From positions 1 to 36,202 of the forward strand of contig JASBUK010000136.1 of the NCBI GenBank assembly GCA_030147925.1: a DNA stretch of 36,202 nt, in the 5' to 3' direction. Below are positions 8,811-18,424 of the stretch, in pieces (the first letter of the stretch is position 1; each line of letters opens with the position of its first letter). The translations under genes and the position numbers were made by a program. Origin of the DNA: Trueperaceae bacterium (GTDB lineage Bacteria > Deinococcota > Deinococci > Deinococcales > Trueperaceae). The notes under the pieces were generated by a model that ran no database searches, was not told where the DNA came from, and saw nothing but the letters and a program-made list of their open reading frames with translations.

Positions 8811-9668
8811 TCACACCTCCCAGGTATTTAGCAGCTTTTCAACCCGTTTTAGCGCAAACACCGGCCCGTCTTTGCAAACAAACTGGGGGCCGAACTGACA
8901 ATGACCGCAAAAACCAATGGCGCACTTCATGTTGCGCTCTAAAGAAACAAAGATGCGGCTGCTATCTACACCGCGCCTAAGCAGTTCCTGGGTGGTAAAG
9001 CGCATCATCACTTCCGGGCCGCAGATCATCGCCACGGCATCCTGCGGGTCAAAAGGGGCCCTGCGAATAAGAGTGGTGGCGACACCGACGTTGCCGCGCC
9101 AGGATTCGGTGGCGCGGTCAACCGTCACGTGAACCTCAAGGTCAAAATGTGCCCGCCACCTAGCCAGCTCTTTTTTATAGAGGATGTCTTCGGGGGTGCG
9201 GGCGCCATAAAGCAAGACCACCTTGCCGTATTTTTCCCGCTGCGCCAAGATGGCATAAAGTGCCGGGCGCAGCGGCGCTAGGCCAATGCCGCCGGTGACC
9301 AGCACAATATCGTGACCGCCAGCCTCTAAAACCGGCCAATTGCTACCAAAAGGTCCGCGCAGACCCAGCATGTCGCCCGGTTTAAGCCGACTCATCGCCT
9401 TGGTCACGGTTCCTACTGCGCGGGTGGTGTGTAGCAGCGCCGTATTATCAGCCGGGTCGCCGCTGATGGAGATGGGTATCTCGCCCACGCCAAAGACATA
9501 GAGCATATTAAATTGCCCCGGCGCAAAGGCAAAATCAGCCGTTTTATCGACAGGCTCGAGCTTAACCGTAAAGGTATCAGCCGTTTCGCGCCATAAGCGC
9601 TCGACGACAAAACGCTGTGGCAGCATCGGATCGAGAGCAAACCGGGGAGAATTAGTCAGCCGTGCCAT
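8811..9668 (-). CDS. hydG: Hydrogenase gamma subunit, FAD/NAD(P)-binding oxidoreductase
   Basis: This 285-residue protein belongs to the ferredoxin-NADP reductase-like group. It has an FAD-binding barrel ([19 protein letters not shown], about residues 49-67), an NAD(P)-binding half with [12 protein letters not shown], and [10 protein letters not shown]-terminal four-Cys [2Fe-2S] site follows ([18 protein letters not shown]). This is the sulfhydrogenase gamma layout and makes it the site of NAD(P)+/NAD(P)H exchange. The gene overlaps the cNMP-binding gene by 17 bases. Specificity for NAD or NADP cannot be read from the sequence. Confidence 0.92.
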   Translation of the reverse strand: MARLTNSPRFALDPMLPQRFVVERLWRETADTFTVKLEPVDKTADFAFAPGQFNMLYVFGVGEIPISISGDPADNTALLHTTRAVGTVTKAMSRLKPGDMLGLRGPFGSNWPVLEAGGHDIVLVTGGIGLAPLRPALYAILAQREKYGKVVLLYGARTPEDILYKKELARWRAHFDLEVHVTVDRATESWRGNVGVATTLIRRAPFDPQDAVAMICGPEVMMRFTTQELLRRGVDSSRIFVSLERNMKCAIGFCGHCQFGPQFVCKDGPVFALKRVEKLLNTWEV

Positions 9669-10119
9669 AAAGATCCAATAACTGCAAGCGGGTGGCCTGG
9701 AGCCGCGCTATCATAATCCCGGCAAAGCGCTTCATAAACTCATAACCCAAGTCGTGATCTTCTTCGCATTTTTCTCGCAGACAAACCCCGTCAAAGGCGG
9801 TTGCCCGGACCAAGGTTAGGGCCTTAGCATCAAACTGCCAGCGATGTGGCGAAAACAGCCATGACCAGCCCAGGATGTCGCCTTCTTGCAAAGTCTCGAT
9901 AGTCAGCGGACCCTGTCCGGGCGCACGCAATTCTAAAGCCACCGTGCCATGACGTATTAAGTAGAACTTATCGGCCTCCTGGCCTTCGCGGGCAAGATAG
10001 CCTGCCGCCGAAAACTTCTCGTTTAAGCCGCAGCCGGCGATAAGCTCAATAACGCGGGGATCGAGCCCCGCAAAAAAGCTGTGCCTGACCAATAATTCAT
10101 CAATGGTCTGCTTGTACAT
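9652..10119 (-). CDS. Cyclic-nucleotide-binding domain protein within the hydrogenase operon
   Basis: This 155-residue protein is essentially one Crp/Fnr-type cNMP-binding domain. Features include [32 protein letters not shown] and [13 protein letters not shown], where the last covers the phosphate-binding cassette. No helix-turn-helix follows, and the chain ends soon after the C-helix ([15 protein letters not shown]), so it is not a DNA-binding regulator. The typical Arg of the cAMP cassette is not obvious: the segment reads [12 protein letters not shown]. It overlaps the beta gene by 20 bases and the gamma gene by 17, implying equal expression with them. It is probably an accessory or regulatory subunit that senses a ligand. 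That role is inference. Confidence 0.88.
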   Translation of the reverse strand: MYKQTIDELLVRHSFFAGLDPRVIELIAGCGLNEKFSAAGYLAREGQEADKFYLIRHGTVALELRAPGQGPLTIETLQEGDILGWSWLFSPHRWQFDAKALTLVRATAFDGVCLREKCEEDHDLGYEFMKRFAGIMIARLQATRLQLLDLYGTAD

Positions 10120-11257
10120 GCCGAGTTCCTTTCGTCTTGACGCCGGTCACAGCTTGGCTATTGCGAATAGCCGTAGCCTCGGCAGTGATGTCTATACCCA
10201 CCGGACACCAGGTAATACAGCGCCCACAGCCAACACAGCCCGAGCTGCCAAACTGGTCTATCCAACTAGCCAGCTTATGCGTTAGCCACTGGCGGTAGCG
10301 GGCCTTGCCAGAAGCCCGCACGCTGCCACCGTGGATATAGGAAAAATCTATGCTAAAGCAAGAATCCCAGTGGCGTAGCCGCTCGGCCTCTTGGCCGCTT
10401 AGGTCGGTGACGTCTTCTACGGTGGTGCAAAAACAAGTGGGACAGACCATAGTGCAGTTGCCACAACTTAAGCAACGCTCGGCGATCTCGTCCCAGCGTG
10501 GGTGGTCATAACTGGCATAGAGGATTTCCTTGAGCCCGCTGTTGTCCAGTTCGCGGCCCATTTGCCCGGCAGCAGTAGCAACTAATTGCTGAGCCGTGGC
10601 AATCTCCTGCTGGCTCGCTTCCTGGTGGGGAATTTCTTTTAGCAGTTCCGCGCCCTGCTCGCTACCCACTTCTACGGTGAAGTAATGGCGCGACGGCGCT
10701 AGCACTTCGGTTAGCGCTAAGTCAAAACCAGTTTCAACCTTAGGCCCTGTACCCATCGAGGCGCAAAAACAGTTGCCACCGGCTTGAGTACAGTTGACCG
10801 CCACGATAAAAGCCCCTTGACGCCGGGCGCGGTAGTGAGGGTCGGTGTAGCTGCCGCCTAAAAAGACCTTATTCTGGATTTCAATGGCGCTAAGCTCGCA
10901 GGCGCGAACGCCGATAAAAGCATATTTAGGGTCTTTTAAAGCTTCTTCTTGCAAGTCAAAACCCGACTCACTACGTTTAGCCCGCCACAAACGCAGGCTT
11001 GGCGGATGAAGAAAGCGCTTCCAGGAATGCGGGCCCACGACATAGCCAAAAGCTGCCTCATCGTCACGCTGGTGCAAGCGGTAGCTACCCTTATCCTGGA
11101 CATCCTGCCAGCCAAGCGGTAAGTCTTCGGGCTTTTCAAGCTGGTCATAAACAATAGCGCCGTCTTGTAGCTGCGGCCCAATCAGCGTAAAACCGCGTCG
11201 CTTCAGCGCTGTAAAAAACTCCTCCAAAGCCTCCCAATCGAGTAACTGTACCGGCAT
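10100..11257 (-). CDS. hydB: Hydrogenase beta subunit, 4Fe-4S dicluster electron-transfer protein
   Basis: This 385-residue protein matches the sulfhydrogenase beta family. The N-terminal 200 residues include YAFIGVRACELSAIEIQNKVF and NCFCASMGTGP. The C-terminal half has two cluster motifs: CLSCGNCTMVCPTCFC and CVGCGRCITWCPVGID. It links the flavin subunit to further acceptors such as ferredoxin or polysulfide. It is the first gene of the operon, started by ATG at 11257 with AGGTGAGAG upstream. The promoter must lie in the repeat-rich gap before it. Confidence 0.92.
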   Translation of the reverse strand: MPVQLLDWEALEEFFTALKRRGFTLIGPQLQDGAIVYDQLEKPEDLPLGWQDVQDKGSYRLHQRDDEAAFGYVVGPHSWKRFLHPPSLRLWRAKRSESGFDLQEEALKDPKYAFIGVRACELSAIEIQNKVFLGGSYTDPHYRARRQGAFIVAVNCTQAGGNCFCASMGTGPKVETGFDLALTEVLAPSRHYFTVEVGSEQGAELLKEIPHQEASQQEIATAQQLVATAAGQMGRELDNSGLKEILYASYDHPRWDEIAERCLSCGNCTMVCPTCFCTTVEDVTDLSGQEAERLRHWDSCFSIDFSYIHGGSVRASGKARYRQWLTHKLASWIDQFGSSGCVGCGRCITWCPVGIDITAEATAIRNSQAVTGVKTKGTRHVQADH

Positions 11258-11299
11258 GCTCTCACCTTTATTTCGATAGAACTCTTAGCCAAGATGGTT

Positions 11300-11369
11300 G
11301 GTAGTGAGTAGTTGGTGGTTTGTAGTTGGTAGTAAGTGGTGAGTGGTAGGTGGTAAGTAGTAGGTGGAA
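11300..11369 (+). repeat. Ten tandem heptamers, element copy B
   Basis: Ten consecutive 7-mers run without a break: GGTAGTG, AGTAGTT, GGTGGTT, TGTAGTT, GGTAGTA, AGTGGTG, AGTGGTA, GGTGGTA, AGTAGTA, GGTGGAA. The consensus is RGTRGTN. This is the longest and most regular copy of the family. A tail of TTTCTAC/ACTTTCCACT words related to the other copies lies at 11464-11526, separated by about 95 bases of unrelated DNA. Confidence 0.85.
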
Positions 11370-11463
11370 AAACCTTTTTAGAAGGTCTTGCCAACGGAGT
11401 TCTTTTTGGGCGTCAGCGCTTAACTGACAAATTCCAACTGTCTGATTTTGCCACCACTGCAAA

Positions 11464-11526
11464 CCCCCAAGTTTCTACCTTCTACTAACCACTTTCTACT
11501 TACTTTTTACTTTTTACTTTCCACTA
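11464..11526 (+). repeat. Pyrimidine-rich tail of heptamer element, copy B
   Basis: The segment repeats words such as TTTCTAC, CTTCTAC, TTACTTTTT and ACTTTCCACT. It corresponds to the tails of copies A and D. Its words are complementary in part to the heptamers (TTTCCAC against GTGGAAA), so the two halves could fold on each other in RNA. Confidence 0.65.
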
Positions 11527-11623
11527 AATTATCAATTTTTCATTTAATCAATCAGTATGTTTAAGACAAACCCGGTTCTGCCAGTGTCAAACGTCCCCAC
11601 TTAAGCCAGCTAATAGGGGCCAG

Positions 11624-12730
11624 CTAAGGCCGCCGGTAGCTCATCGCTTCTCTAACGCGGTCTTCGGCCATCTCGATAGCCGCTTGGCGGGGTAGCTTGT
11701 CGTTTGCCCGGCAGCGCTCGAGCAGCTCACTGGTATTGCGGCGAACTTTCTCGTCGATGGTGGTAACCGCCTGCTGCTGATTGCCGCCGCTATATTCCAC
11801 CGCCCCACAAATCACGCCTCCGGCATTGGCGATAAAGTCTGGGATGCTCAAAATTCCGTTTTCGTGCATCCAGGCTTCCGCCGCCTCGGTTGCAGGAATA
11901 TTGGCCCCCTGCAAAATCAGTCTGGCTTTTAGTTGGGGCACATTGTCTATCGTCAACACATCGGGTCGGGCTGCCGGCACCCAAATTTCACAGTCCACCC
12001 CCACCAGAGCCTCTTGCGCTATGGCCTGCCCGCCTGAAAAGCCGTGAACCGGCGAACCTCCTTCTTTATGCGCAATGAGCGCCTCGATATCCAGACCATC
12101 AGGATTGTAAACAGCGCCGCGACTGTCCGAAGCGGCCACCAGTTTTGCCCCTCGCTCTGCTAAAAAGCGTGCGGCATGTTTGCCCACCGAACCAAAGCCC
12201 TGAATCGCCACGCGACTCTGCTCTAAGACAACCCCAGCTCTATCAGCGGCAACCTCGGCGGCTACCGCCACCCCCAGGGCAGTCGCGCCAATCTCATCTA
12301 AGGGGATGCCCCCCACCGCCCGGGGCAAACCCACGGCCCGCCCAATCTCATCTCTGACCCAGGCCATACAGCTTTCGTTGGTGCCCATATCCGGGCCGGG
12401 AATGTATTCGCTAAGCTCACGGATCATGCGCGCAAAACCGCGCACCAATTTTTCTTTGTGCTCTAAGGGCCTGCGGTGATCGGCAATGATGCCGGACTTG
12501 GCGCCGCCGTGCCGCAAACCGGCGGCGGCATTTTTTAAGGTCATGGCTCGAGCCAAGCGAAATACCTCTTCTACACTCACATCCGTAGCCATCCGCACCC
12601 CGCCGATAGCCGGACCAACAGCGACATTGTCCACCACCACAATGGCCTCGAGCCCTAGCTGTGGCTGGTGCAAAAGCAAAATCTTCTCAGGTCCCAAACC
12701 ATCCTTAATCCCTTTGATAACAACATCCAT
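11624..12730 (-). CDS. Glu/Leu/Phe/Val dehydrogenase family protein
   Basis: This 368-residue NAD(P)-dependent amino-acid dehydrogenase has the N-terminal catalytic domain with GPAIGGVRM and AAAGLRHGGAKSGII, which contains the catalytic-site Lys. A Rossmann domain follows with VAIQGFGSVGKHAARFL, and a late segment reads IPDFIANAGGVICGAVEYSGG. The size and the short N-terminus favour the Leu/Val dehydrogenase-like subgroup over hexameric glutamate dehydrogenases of about 420 residues. It would deaminate an amino acid reversibly to a 2-oxo acid, NAD(P)H and ammonia. The substrate is not certain. ATG at 12730 has AGGAGG upstream. It appears monocistronic. Confidence 0.88.
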   Translation of the reverse strand: MDVVIKGIKDGLGPEKILLLHQPQLGLEAIVVVDNVAVGPAIGGVRMATDVSVEEVFRLARAMTLKNAAAGLRHGGAKSGIIADHRRPLEHKEKLVRGFARMIRELSEYIPGPDMGTNESCMAWVRDEIGRAVGLPRAVGGIPLDEIGATALGVAVAAEVAADRAGVVLEQSRVAIQGFGSVGKHAARFLAERGAKLVAASDSRGAVYNPDGLDIEALIAHKEGGSPVHGFSGGQAIAQEALVGVDCEIWVPAARPDVLTIDNVPQLKARLILQGANIPATEAAEAWMHENGILSIPDFIANAGGVICGAVEYSGGNQQQAVTTIDEKVRRNTSELLERCRANDKLPRQAAIEMAEDRVREAMSYRRP

Positions 12731-12884
12731 AAATACCTCCTGTAAAAAAGCTGCTGCCTAAAGAAAAAGGCCGTCAGCCAGCCAAATGCTGGTGATGGCA
12801 ACATTTCCTACCGAAAGTTTGTGGGCAAGCTGCCCAAAAGATGTTTTACGCTTAGCCAATCCTCACCCCTTAAGCCTGCTAATG

Positions 12885-12965
12885 CCGAATTTATTAGCTG
12901 CTGCCCTGATGATAGCTGCCCACCCATTGGCATTGGGCCAATTAGTAACCGTCTAAGAAATTCGG
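12885..12965. repeat. Long-spaced inverted repeat, possible intergenic palindromic element
   Basis: CCGAATTTATTAG (12885-12897) and CTAAGAAATTCGG (12953-12965) are inverted copies with one mismatch in 13. The 55-base interior contains a smaller TTGG/CCAA fold. It lies upstream of the dehydrogenase gene. It could be a structured RNA, a miniature mobile element or a regulatory site. Confidence 0.5.
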
Positions 12966-13020
12966 TTTCAGCGCTTTGCCTTTACGCTAAATAGTATGCG
13001 CCGCAGCGACACAGGAAAGA

Positions 13021-13040
13021 AGATGACGAACGTCCCGAAA
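13021..13040. repeat. 20-bp intergenic repeat, copy 2
   Basis: This is an exact copy of the 20-mer at 2478-2497, in the same orientation and also non-coding. Sequence on either side differs, so the 20 bases are the repeated unit. Confidence 0.75.
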
Positions 13041-13051
13041 GTACAAATTTT

Positions 13052-13153
13052 ATGAACTGGGTCAGCAGCAGTTATAAATTAAAGCGGCTTATCCTGATGC
13101 GACCGGCAAGGGCTTGCTGCTGACCCCAAACGTGGTGGGGGTGTCAAGTTCAT
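13052..13153. repeat. Nested inverted repeats between the dehydrogenase and a small gene
   Basis: An inner pair, GGGTCAGCAGCA (13059-13070) and TGCTGCTGACCC (13115-13126), is a perfect 12-bp inverted repeat. An outer pair, ATGAACT (13052-13058) and AGTTCAT (about 13147-13153), encloses it. The right end abuts the stop region of the small minus-strand gene. A related CAGCAGCAGTT motif occurs at about 13554 upstream of the hydrolase gene. It may be a miniature mobile element or a strong RNA hairpin. Confidence 0.55.
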
Positions 13154-13435
13154 TTATCGATTCGGGCCAAGCGCCGGGGTTTTTTTGGGCATGGCAACCG
13201 GGCCTTCATGAAATTCGGGGGTCCAGGTCACGACATCCTCATAAGACGCCATGAGCACGTTGAGTCCTCCGCTCATGATCCACCACAAATTACAATCCGA
13301 AATATCAAATTCTATGCGGGATTCCTGTTGATTGAGAGGCAAACGGCAGTCGAAGGATTTCAGGTCTTGAATGAGCGCACGCAGGCGCAGGGGCGAGGCT
13401 TGCGCTTTTACGTTCGCATAGGCTCGGCTTAGCAT
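13154..13435 (-). CDS. Hypothetical protein, 93 residues
   Basis: This small protein has no family that I recognise. It is accepted as a gene because ATG at 13435 has GGAGGTG at good spacing and the composition is protein-like. The N-terminal half resembles a helix-strand pattern (LRALIQDLKSF, then SRIEFDISDCNLWWIMSGGLNVL). The C-terminal 25 residues are Pro/Lys-rich and probably disordered. No signal peptide or membrane segment is seen. It is divergent from the hydrolase gene at 13598. Confidence 0.6.
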   Translation of the reverse strand: MLSRAYANVKAQASPLRLRALIQDLKSFDCRLPLNQQESRIEFDISDCNLWWIMSGGLNVLMASYEDVVTWTPEFHEGPVAMPKKTPALGPNR

Positions 13436-13597
13436 GACCCACCTCCTGATAGGGTAAAGACCAAAAGCCGCTTTTGAGATAAACCTTGCCAGTATTAACT
13501 AGAGCAAAACTAATGCTTTATAGCTAGAGACATATGTCCTTTTTATCAAGAACCAGCAGCAGTTCATAATAATCATGACAAGACCCAGGGAGGCAAA

Positions 13598-14506
13598 ATG
13601 CGATCCTTTGACGAAAAACTGCTCAATCTCTCAGCTTATGAGCACTACCAAGAAGTGTTAATTTCTTCTGTGGGCACACAAATTGCCCTCTCTATCTACG
13701 AGGCTGAGCCAGACAGCCCTTGCGTTATTTTCTTACCCGGCACCATGACGCATCCGCTGTTTTACGACGAGTTTTTGGCCGGACTTGCTAAGCAGGGCTA
13801 TAACGTCATCGGGCTGCATTTTGTCTCACACGGTAAAAGCCCTCGGGGAAAAATAATTTATGGTTTTAGCGACCTGCTGCAAAATGTTCAGGATGCCGTA
13901 ACTTACTGCCTGGAAAACTATAACGACAATATCGTGCTCATGGGCAATTCTCAGGGAGGCATCTTGAGCTTGGCCGCCGCCGCTGTAGACGGGCGCATCA
14001 GGGCTGCCTTTCCTCACGGCGTGCTCTTGCCCAAACTTGAGGAGTCGCTGTTGATTACGCGCTTACCCAGATTCTTAATGGCGGTTTATGAGCTGCTCCG
14101 CCTGTTTATACGTCTTTTGGGGTGGCTCTTACCCTTTTTGCCGGTTCCTATCTACGCTTATTTAAAACCCAAGCGCGTTTCCCGCTCGCCAGAGCTTTAT
14201 AAGCTCTTTGTCAGCGACCCCATTGGTCTGAGGAGCTATCCGCTTTACTTTTTGGCTTCACTTGTCAACGCAGATTTAAGCGGCATTAGCAACGGACGAA
14301 TAAGCTGTCCGATAGTAGTCATTGCCGCGCGGCAAGACCCGATTTTTTCCTTTAGCTATGTCTCAAAGGTCTATAAAAACATCGCCGCGCCAAAAAAAGA
14401 AATGCTGGTCTTTGATGAGCCCTATCACCTTATTTTTAACGAGGCTACCGAGCGTATCTTAGAACCAATCAGTGAAAAATTGCGGGAGTACACCACAGGC
14501 AGCTAA
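13598..14506 (+). CDS. Alpha/beta-hydrolase fold protein
   Basis: This 302-residue hydrolase shows LPGTMTHPLFYDEFL near the oxyanion-hole strand, HG at residues 78-79 (VSHGKSP), and the nucleophile elbow GNSQG with Ser118. Likely acid and base are Asp247 (AARQDP) and His277 (DEPYHLIF), giving a complete triad. A hydrophobic cap at about residues 160-190 (LLRLFIRLLGWLLPFLPVPIYAYL) could associate with membrane or bind a lipid-like substrate. GGGAGG precedes ATG at 13598. It could be an esterase or lysophospholipase; the substrate is unknown. Confidence 0.85.
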   Translation: MRSFDEKLLNLSAYEHYQEVLISSVGTQIALSIYEAEPDSPCVIFLPGTMTHPLFYDEFLAGLAKQGYNVIGLHFVSHGKSPRGKIIYGFSDLLQNVQDAVTYCLENYNDNIVLMGNSQGGILSLAAAAVDGRIRAAFPHGVLLPKLEESLLITRLPRFLMAVYELLRLFIRLLGWLLPFLPVPIYAYLKPKRVSRSPELYKLFVSDPIGLRSYPLYFLASLVNADLSGISNGRISCPIVVIAARQDPIFSFSYVSKVYKNIAAPKKEMLVFDEPYHLIFNEATERILEPISEKLREYTTGS

Positions 14507-14553
14507 AATTTGCAAGCCCTTGTTTGGTTGTGCACAAAGGAAGCAGGTCGGCA

Positions 14554-14973
14554 TCAAACATCCAGAACCACTCGAGCCTGCCAGCGTTCATTTAACTGTT
14601 TTATTGCCAGGCCGTGATAGGTGGCGTTTTTAACCTCACCCTGCCAACCAAAGGCTGCTAGGTCCAGCGTCATCCCCTTAAGGTCTGCTTCAAGTTTCCA
14701 GCCTTCTGTACCGAGCTCGAGCACAAGCTGACAGCTAACCGGCACAAATTCTTTGGTCTGGATCAAAAAAATGACTTCGTTTAGCCAGGCAACCATCAGC
14801 GCTTCTAATCCCGGAGCCACTAAGCGCAAACGCTTGCGCAGACTCCCCTGTCCGGGCGGGGCGGCAAACATAACAGCCACAAGACCGCGCATTGCCGCGT
14901 TGAAAAGCTGGTCTAAGCTCTCCACCTTAAGTTCAAAACCTACGTCGCCGGTGTGTTCAAAAGGCCGGATCAT
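14554..14973 (-). CDS. Archease family protein
   Basis: This 139-residue protein matches archease along its length. It has FEHTGDVGFELKVESLDQLFNAA at the N-terminus, with the conserved metal-binding Asp, then a core helix EALMVAWLNEVIFL. The C-terminal signature is KNATYHGLAI followed by WQARVVLDV, ending in the conserved Asp near the terminus. Archease activates the RNA ligase RtcB by promoting its guanylation and metal use. No rtcB gene lies nearby, so the partner must be elsewhere. GAGGAG precedes ATG at 14973. Confidence 0.9.
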   Translation of the reverse strand: MIRPFEHTGDVGFELKVESLDQLFNAAMRGLVAVMFAAPPGQGSLRKRLRLVAPGLEALMVAWLNEVIFLIQTKEFVPVSCQLVLELGTEGWKLEADLKGMTLDLAAFGWQGEVKNATYHGLAIKQLNERWQARVVLDV

Positions 14974-15058
14974 GTCAAAACTCCTCTTAGGTTTAAACCC
15001 CTCTCATTCTAGACCTAATACCGAATGCGACTAATTCTCTCGTCTTAAGGTTTATGAA

Positions 15059-16979
<1,921 letters not shown>

Positions 16980-16987
<8 letters not shown>

Positions 16988-17291
16988 GCAGCAAGAGTCT
17001 GACAATCAGGTAGCCGCCGCCGGTAAAAAGCTCAGCGACAGCGTCGATGAAAAGGTAGCCCGCAAACTGCGTGCCAAAAAAGATCGGGCCGTGTGGTTTG
17101 GCTTAGGAACCTTTGGCCTGATTGGCTGGTCGGTAGCCGTGCCGACTTTGCTGGGCATCGCCTTAGGCGTCTGGATTGACCGCAGCTATGCCAGCCGCTT
17201 TTCCTGGACATTGATGCTGATGTTCGCCGGCTTGGTGATTGGCTGCCTAAACGCCTGGTACTGGCTAAAACGGGAGGGTAAGATTGACTAA
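16980..17291 (+). CDS. atpQ: N-ATPase accessory membrane protein AtpQ (AtpI-like)
   Basis: This 103-residue protein has a charged N-terminal 40 residues and two membrane helices at about residues 42-65 and 73-95, the second ending WYWLKRE. AtpI-type proteins help assemble the c-ring. The start is GTG at 16980 with GGAAGG upstream. The gene lies where atpQ is found in N-ATPase operons. A Shine-Dalgarno sequence for a further small gene lies inside its last codons. Confidence 0.85.
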
Positions 17292-17451
17292 TTCGGAAAC
17301 CCTATTGCTGTTAATCTTGCTGCTCGGGGTCACCATCGTCTTGGCCATGTTTAACAAAGCGGTCTTAGAGCGCCTTGGCGTGCCTGCACTTATCGGCTAT
17401 CTGCTGCGCCCGCTACTAAGGCGCTGGCCCCAAACAGGAGTCCTGACATGA
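17284..17451 (+). CDS. 55-residue membrane protein resembling the first helix of a Kef/CPA2 antiporter
   Basis: Between atpQ and atpR lies an open frame starting TTG at 17284, with GGGAGGG at 17272-17278 (spacer five). It overlaps atpQ by eight bases and ends in the ATGA of atpR, so it is fully embedded in the coupled operon. The product has one membrane helix at about residues 6-23 (ETLLLLILLLGVTIVLAMF) followed by LERLGVPALIGYLL. In CPA2/Kef cation-proton antiporters this segment leads into the second helix. The sequence then turns basic (RPLLRRW) and stops, about 50 residues into what would be a transporter of 400 or more. Whether it is a functional subunit or a relic is unknown. The tight coupling and strong ribosome site argue for expression. 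Confidence 0.75.
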   Translation: MTNSETLLLLILLLGVTIVLAMFNKAVLERLGVPALIGYLLRPLLRRWPQTGVLT

Positions 17452-17744
17452 CAGTCTTGGCCTTGGTTTTTTTATCCGGCGTCATCTTAGGTGGTTTGTA
17501 CTTCGGTGGTCTGTGGCTTACCGTGCGCAAGCTGCCGCAGACGCACCGCCCCGCGCAGCTCTTCTTGCTTAGTTTTCTGCTTCGCACCAGCCTGGTCTTA
17601 GCTGGCTTTTATCTGCTCATGGCGGCGTCTTGGCAACGTCTATTAGCGGCTTTGCTCGGCTTTATCCTCGCGCGCATGATAATGACGCGCCATGTGGCTT
17701 TGAGCGCTAAAACCCCAGGAGGTGAACATGGATTTAAGTCCTGA
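17448..17744 (+). CDS. atpR: N-ATPase membrane protein AtpR
   Basis: This 98-residue protein has three predicted helices (about 3-25, 36-58, 62-80) and fits AtpR, a component found only in N-ATPase operons and proposed to aid c-ring assembly. A charged RKLPQTHRPAQL linker and LLRTSLVL with an intramembrane Arg are visible. AGGAG precedes ATG at 17448. The C-terminal end overlaps the start of atpB by 17 bases. Confidence 0.85.
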   Translation: MTVLALVFLSGVILGGLYFGGLWLTVRKLPQTHRPAQLFLLSFLLRTSLVLAGFYLLMAASWQRLLAALLGFILARMIMTRHVALSAKTPGGEHGFKS

Positions 17745-18420
17745 CGCAATCATTTACTGGCAGTGGGGACCGGTAAAGATAAGCGCCACCCTGGTTTTTA
17801 GCTGGCTACTGATGGCTCTGCTGACCCTGAGTTCCTATCTGATTACCCGCCGCCTTAGCTCGAGCCCCAAAATTTCAGCAGGCCAGAACCTGCTAGAAGC
17901 CATAGTGAGCTTTTTCCAGCGACAAATTCGCGAGGTGACCCAACAGGAGCCCGAGCCTTATTTGCCTTTTGTCGGCACGCTCTTTTTGTACATCGGACTT
18001 TCCAATATCCTGGCCATCGTGCCGGGTTTTCGGCCCCCCACCGGCTCTTTAACGACCACTGCGGCGCTGGCCACCAGCGTCTTTATTGCCGTGCCGATCT
18101 ACGGCATTGCGGCGCTGGGTCTAAAGGCTTATTTACGGCAATACCTCCAGCCCAGCATCATCATGCTGCCCTTTACCATCATCGGCGAGTTTTCCCGCAC
18201 CCTGGCGCTGGCGGTGCGCCTCTTTGGCAATGTGATGAGCGGCACTGTGATAGCCGCCATTCTCCTGCTGGTCGCGCCGCTGTTCTTCCCCGTTGTCATG
18301 CAGGCTTTTAGCCTGCTCACGGGCATCATCCAGGCATATATCTTCGGCATTTTGGCGCTGGTTTATATCGCCTCGGCCACCGAAATTCAAGAAAGCCGCA
18401 AGCGCCCTAAGGAGGTTTGA
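17728..18420 (+). CDS. atpB: N-type F-ATPase subunit a
   Basis: This 230-residue membrane protein carries the stator Arg164 (LAVRLFGN), which faces the rotor carboxylate. LSNILAIVPGF and PFTIIGEFSRTLAL are further conserved segments. About five to six membrane helices are evident. ATG at 17728 is preferred over a GTG two codons earlier because AGGAGG sits five bases before it. It forms the two half-channels for ion passage. Confidence 0.94.
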   Translation: MDLSPDAIIYWQWGPVKISATLVFSWLLMALLTLSSYLITRRLSSSPKISAGQNLLEAIVSFFQRQIREVTQQEPEPYLPFVGTLFLYIGLSNILAIVPGFRPPTGSLTTTAALATSVFIAVPIYGIAALGLKAYLRQYLQPSIIMLPFTIIGEFSRTLALAVRLFGNVMSGTVIAAILLLVAPLFFPVVMQAFSLLTGIIQAYIFGILALVYIASATEIQESRKRPKEV

Positions 18421-18424
18421 GTTT

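Larger units (their letters stand above)
11258..11623. other. Gene-free region upstream of the hydrogenase operon
   Basis: This 366-base gap contains ten tandem 7-bp units (11300-11369) and a separate pyrimidine-rich tail (11464-11526). Open frames here are low-complexity Thr/Tyr/Leu/Pro strings produced by the repeats and are not genes. It should contain the hydrogenase promoter on the minus strand. No clear -35/-10 pair could be picked out. Confidence 0.6.

Noticed and set aside
11300-11369. The tandem heptamers as a CRISPR array
   Set aside because: The unit is 7 bp with no spacers between units and no cas genes nearby.
11203-11462. Small minus-strand frames rich in Thr, Tyr, Leu and Pro
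   Set aside because: They are translations of the heptamer repeats and have no ribosome site.
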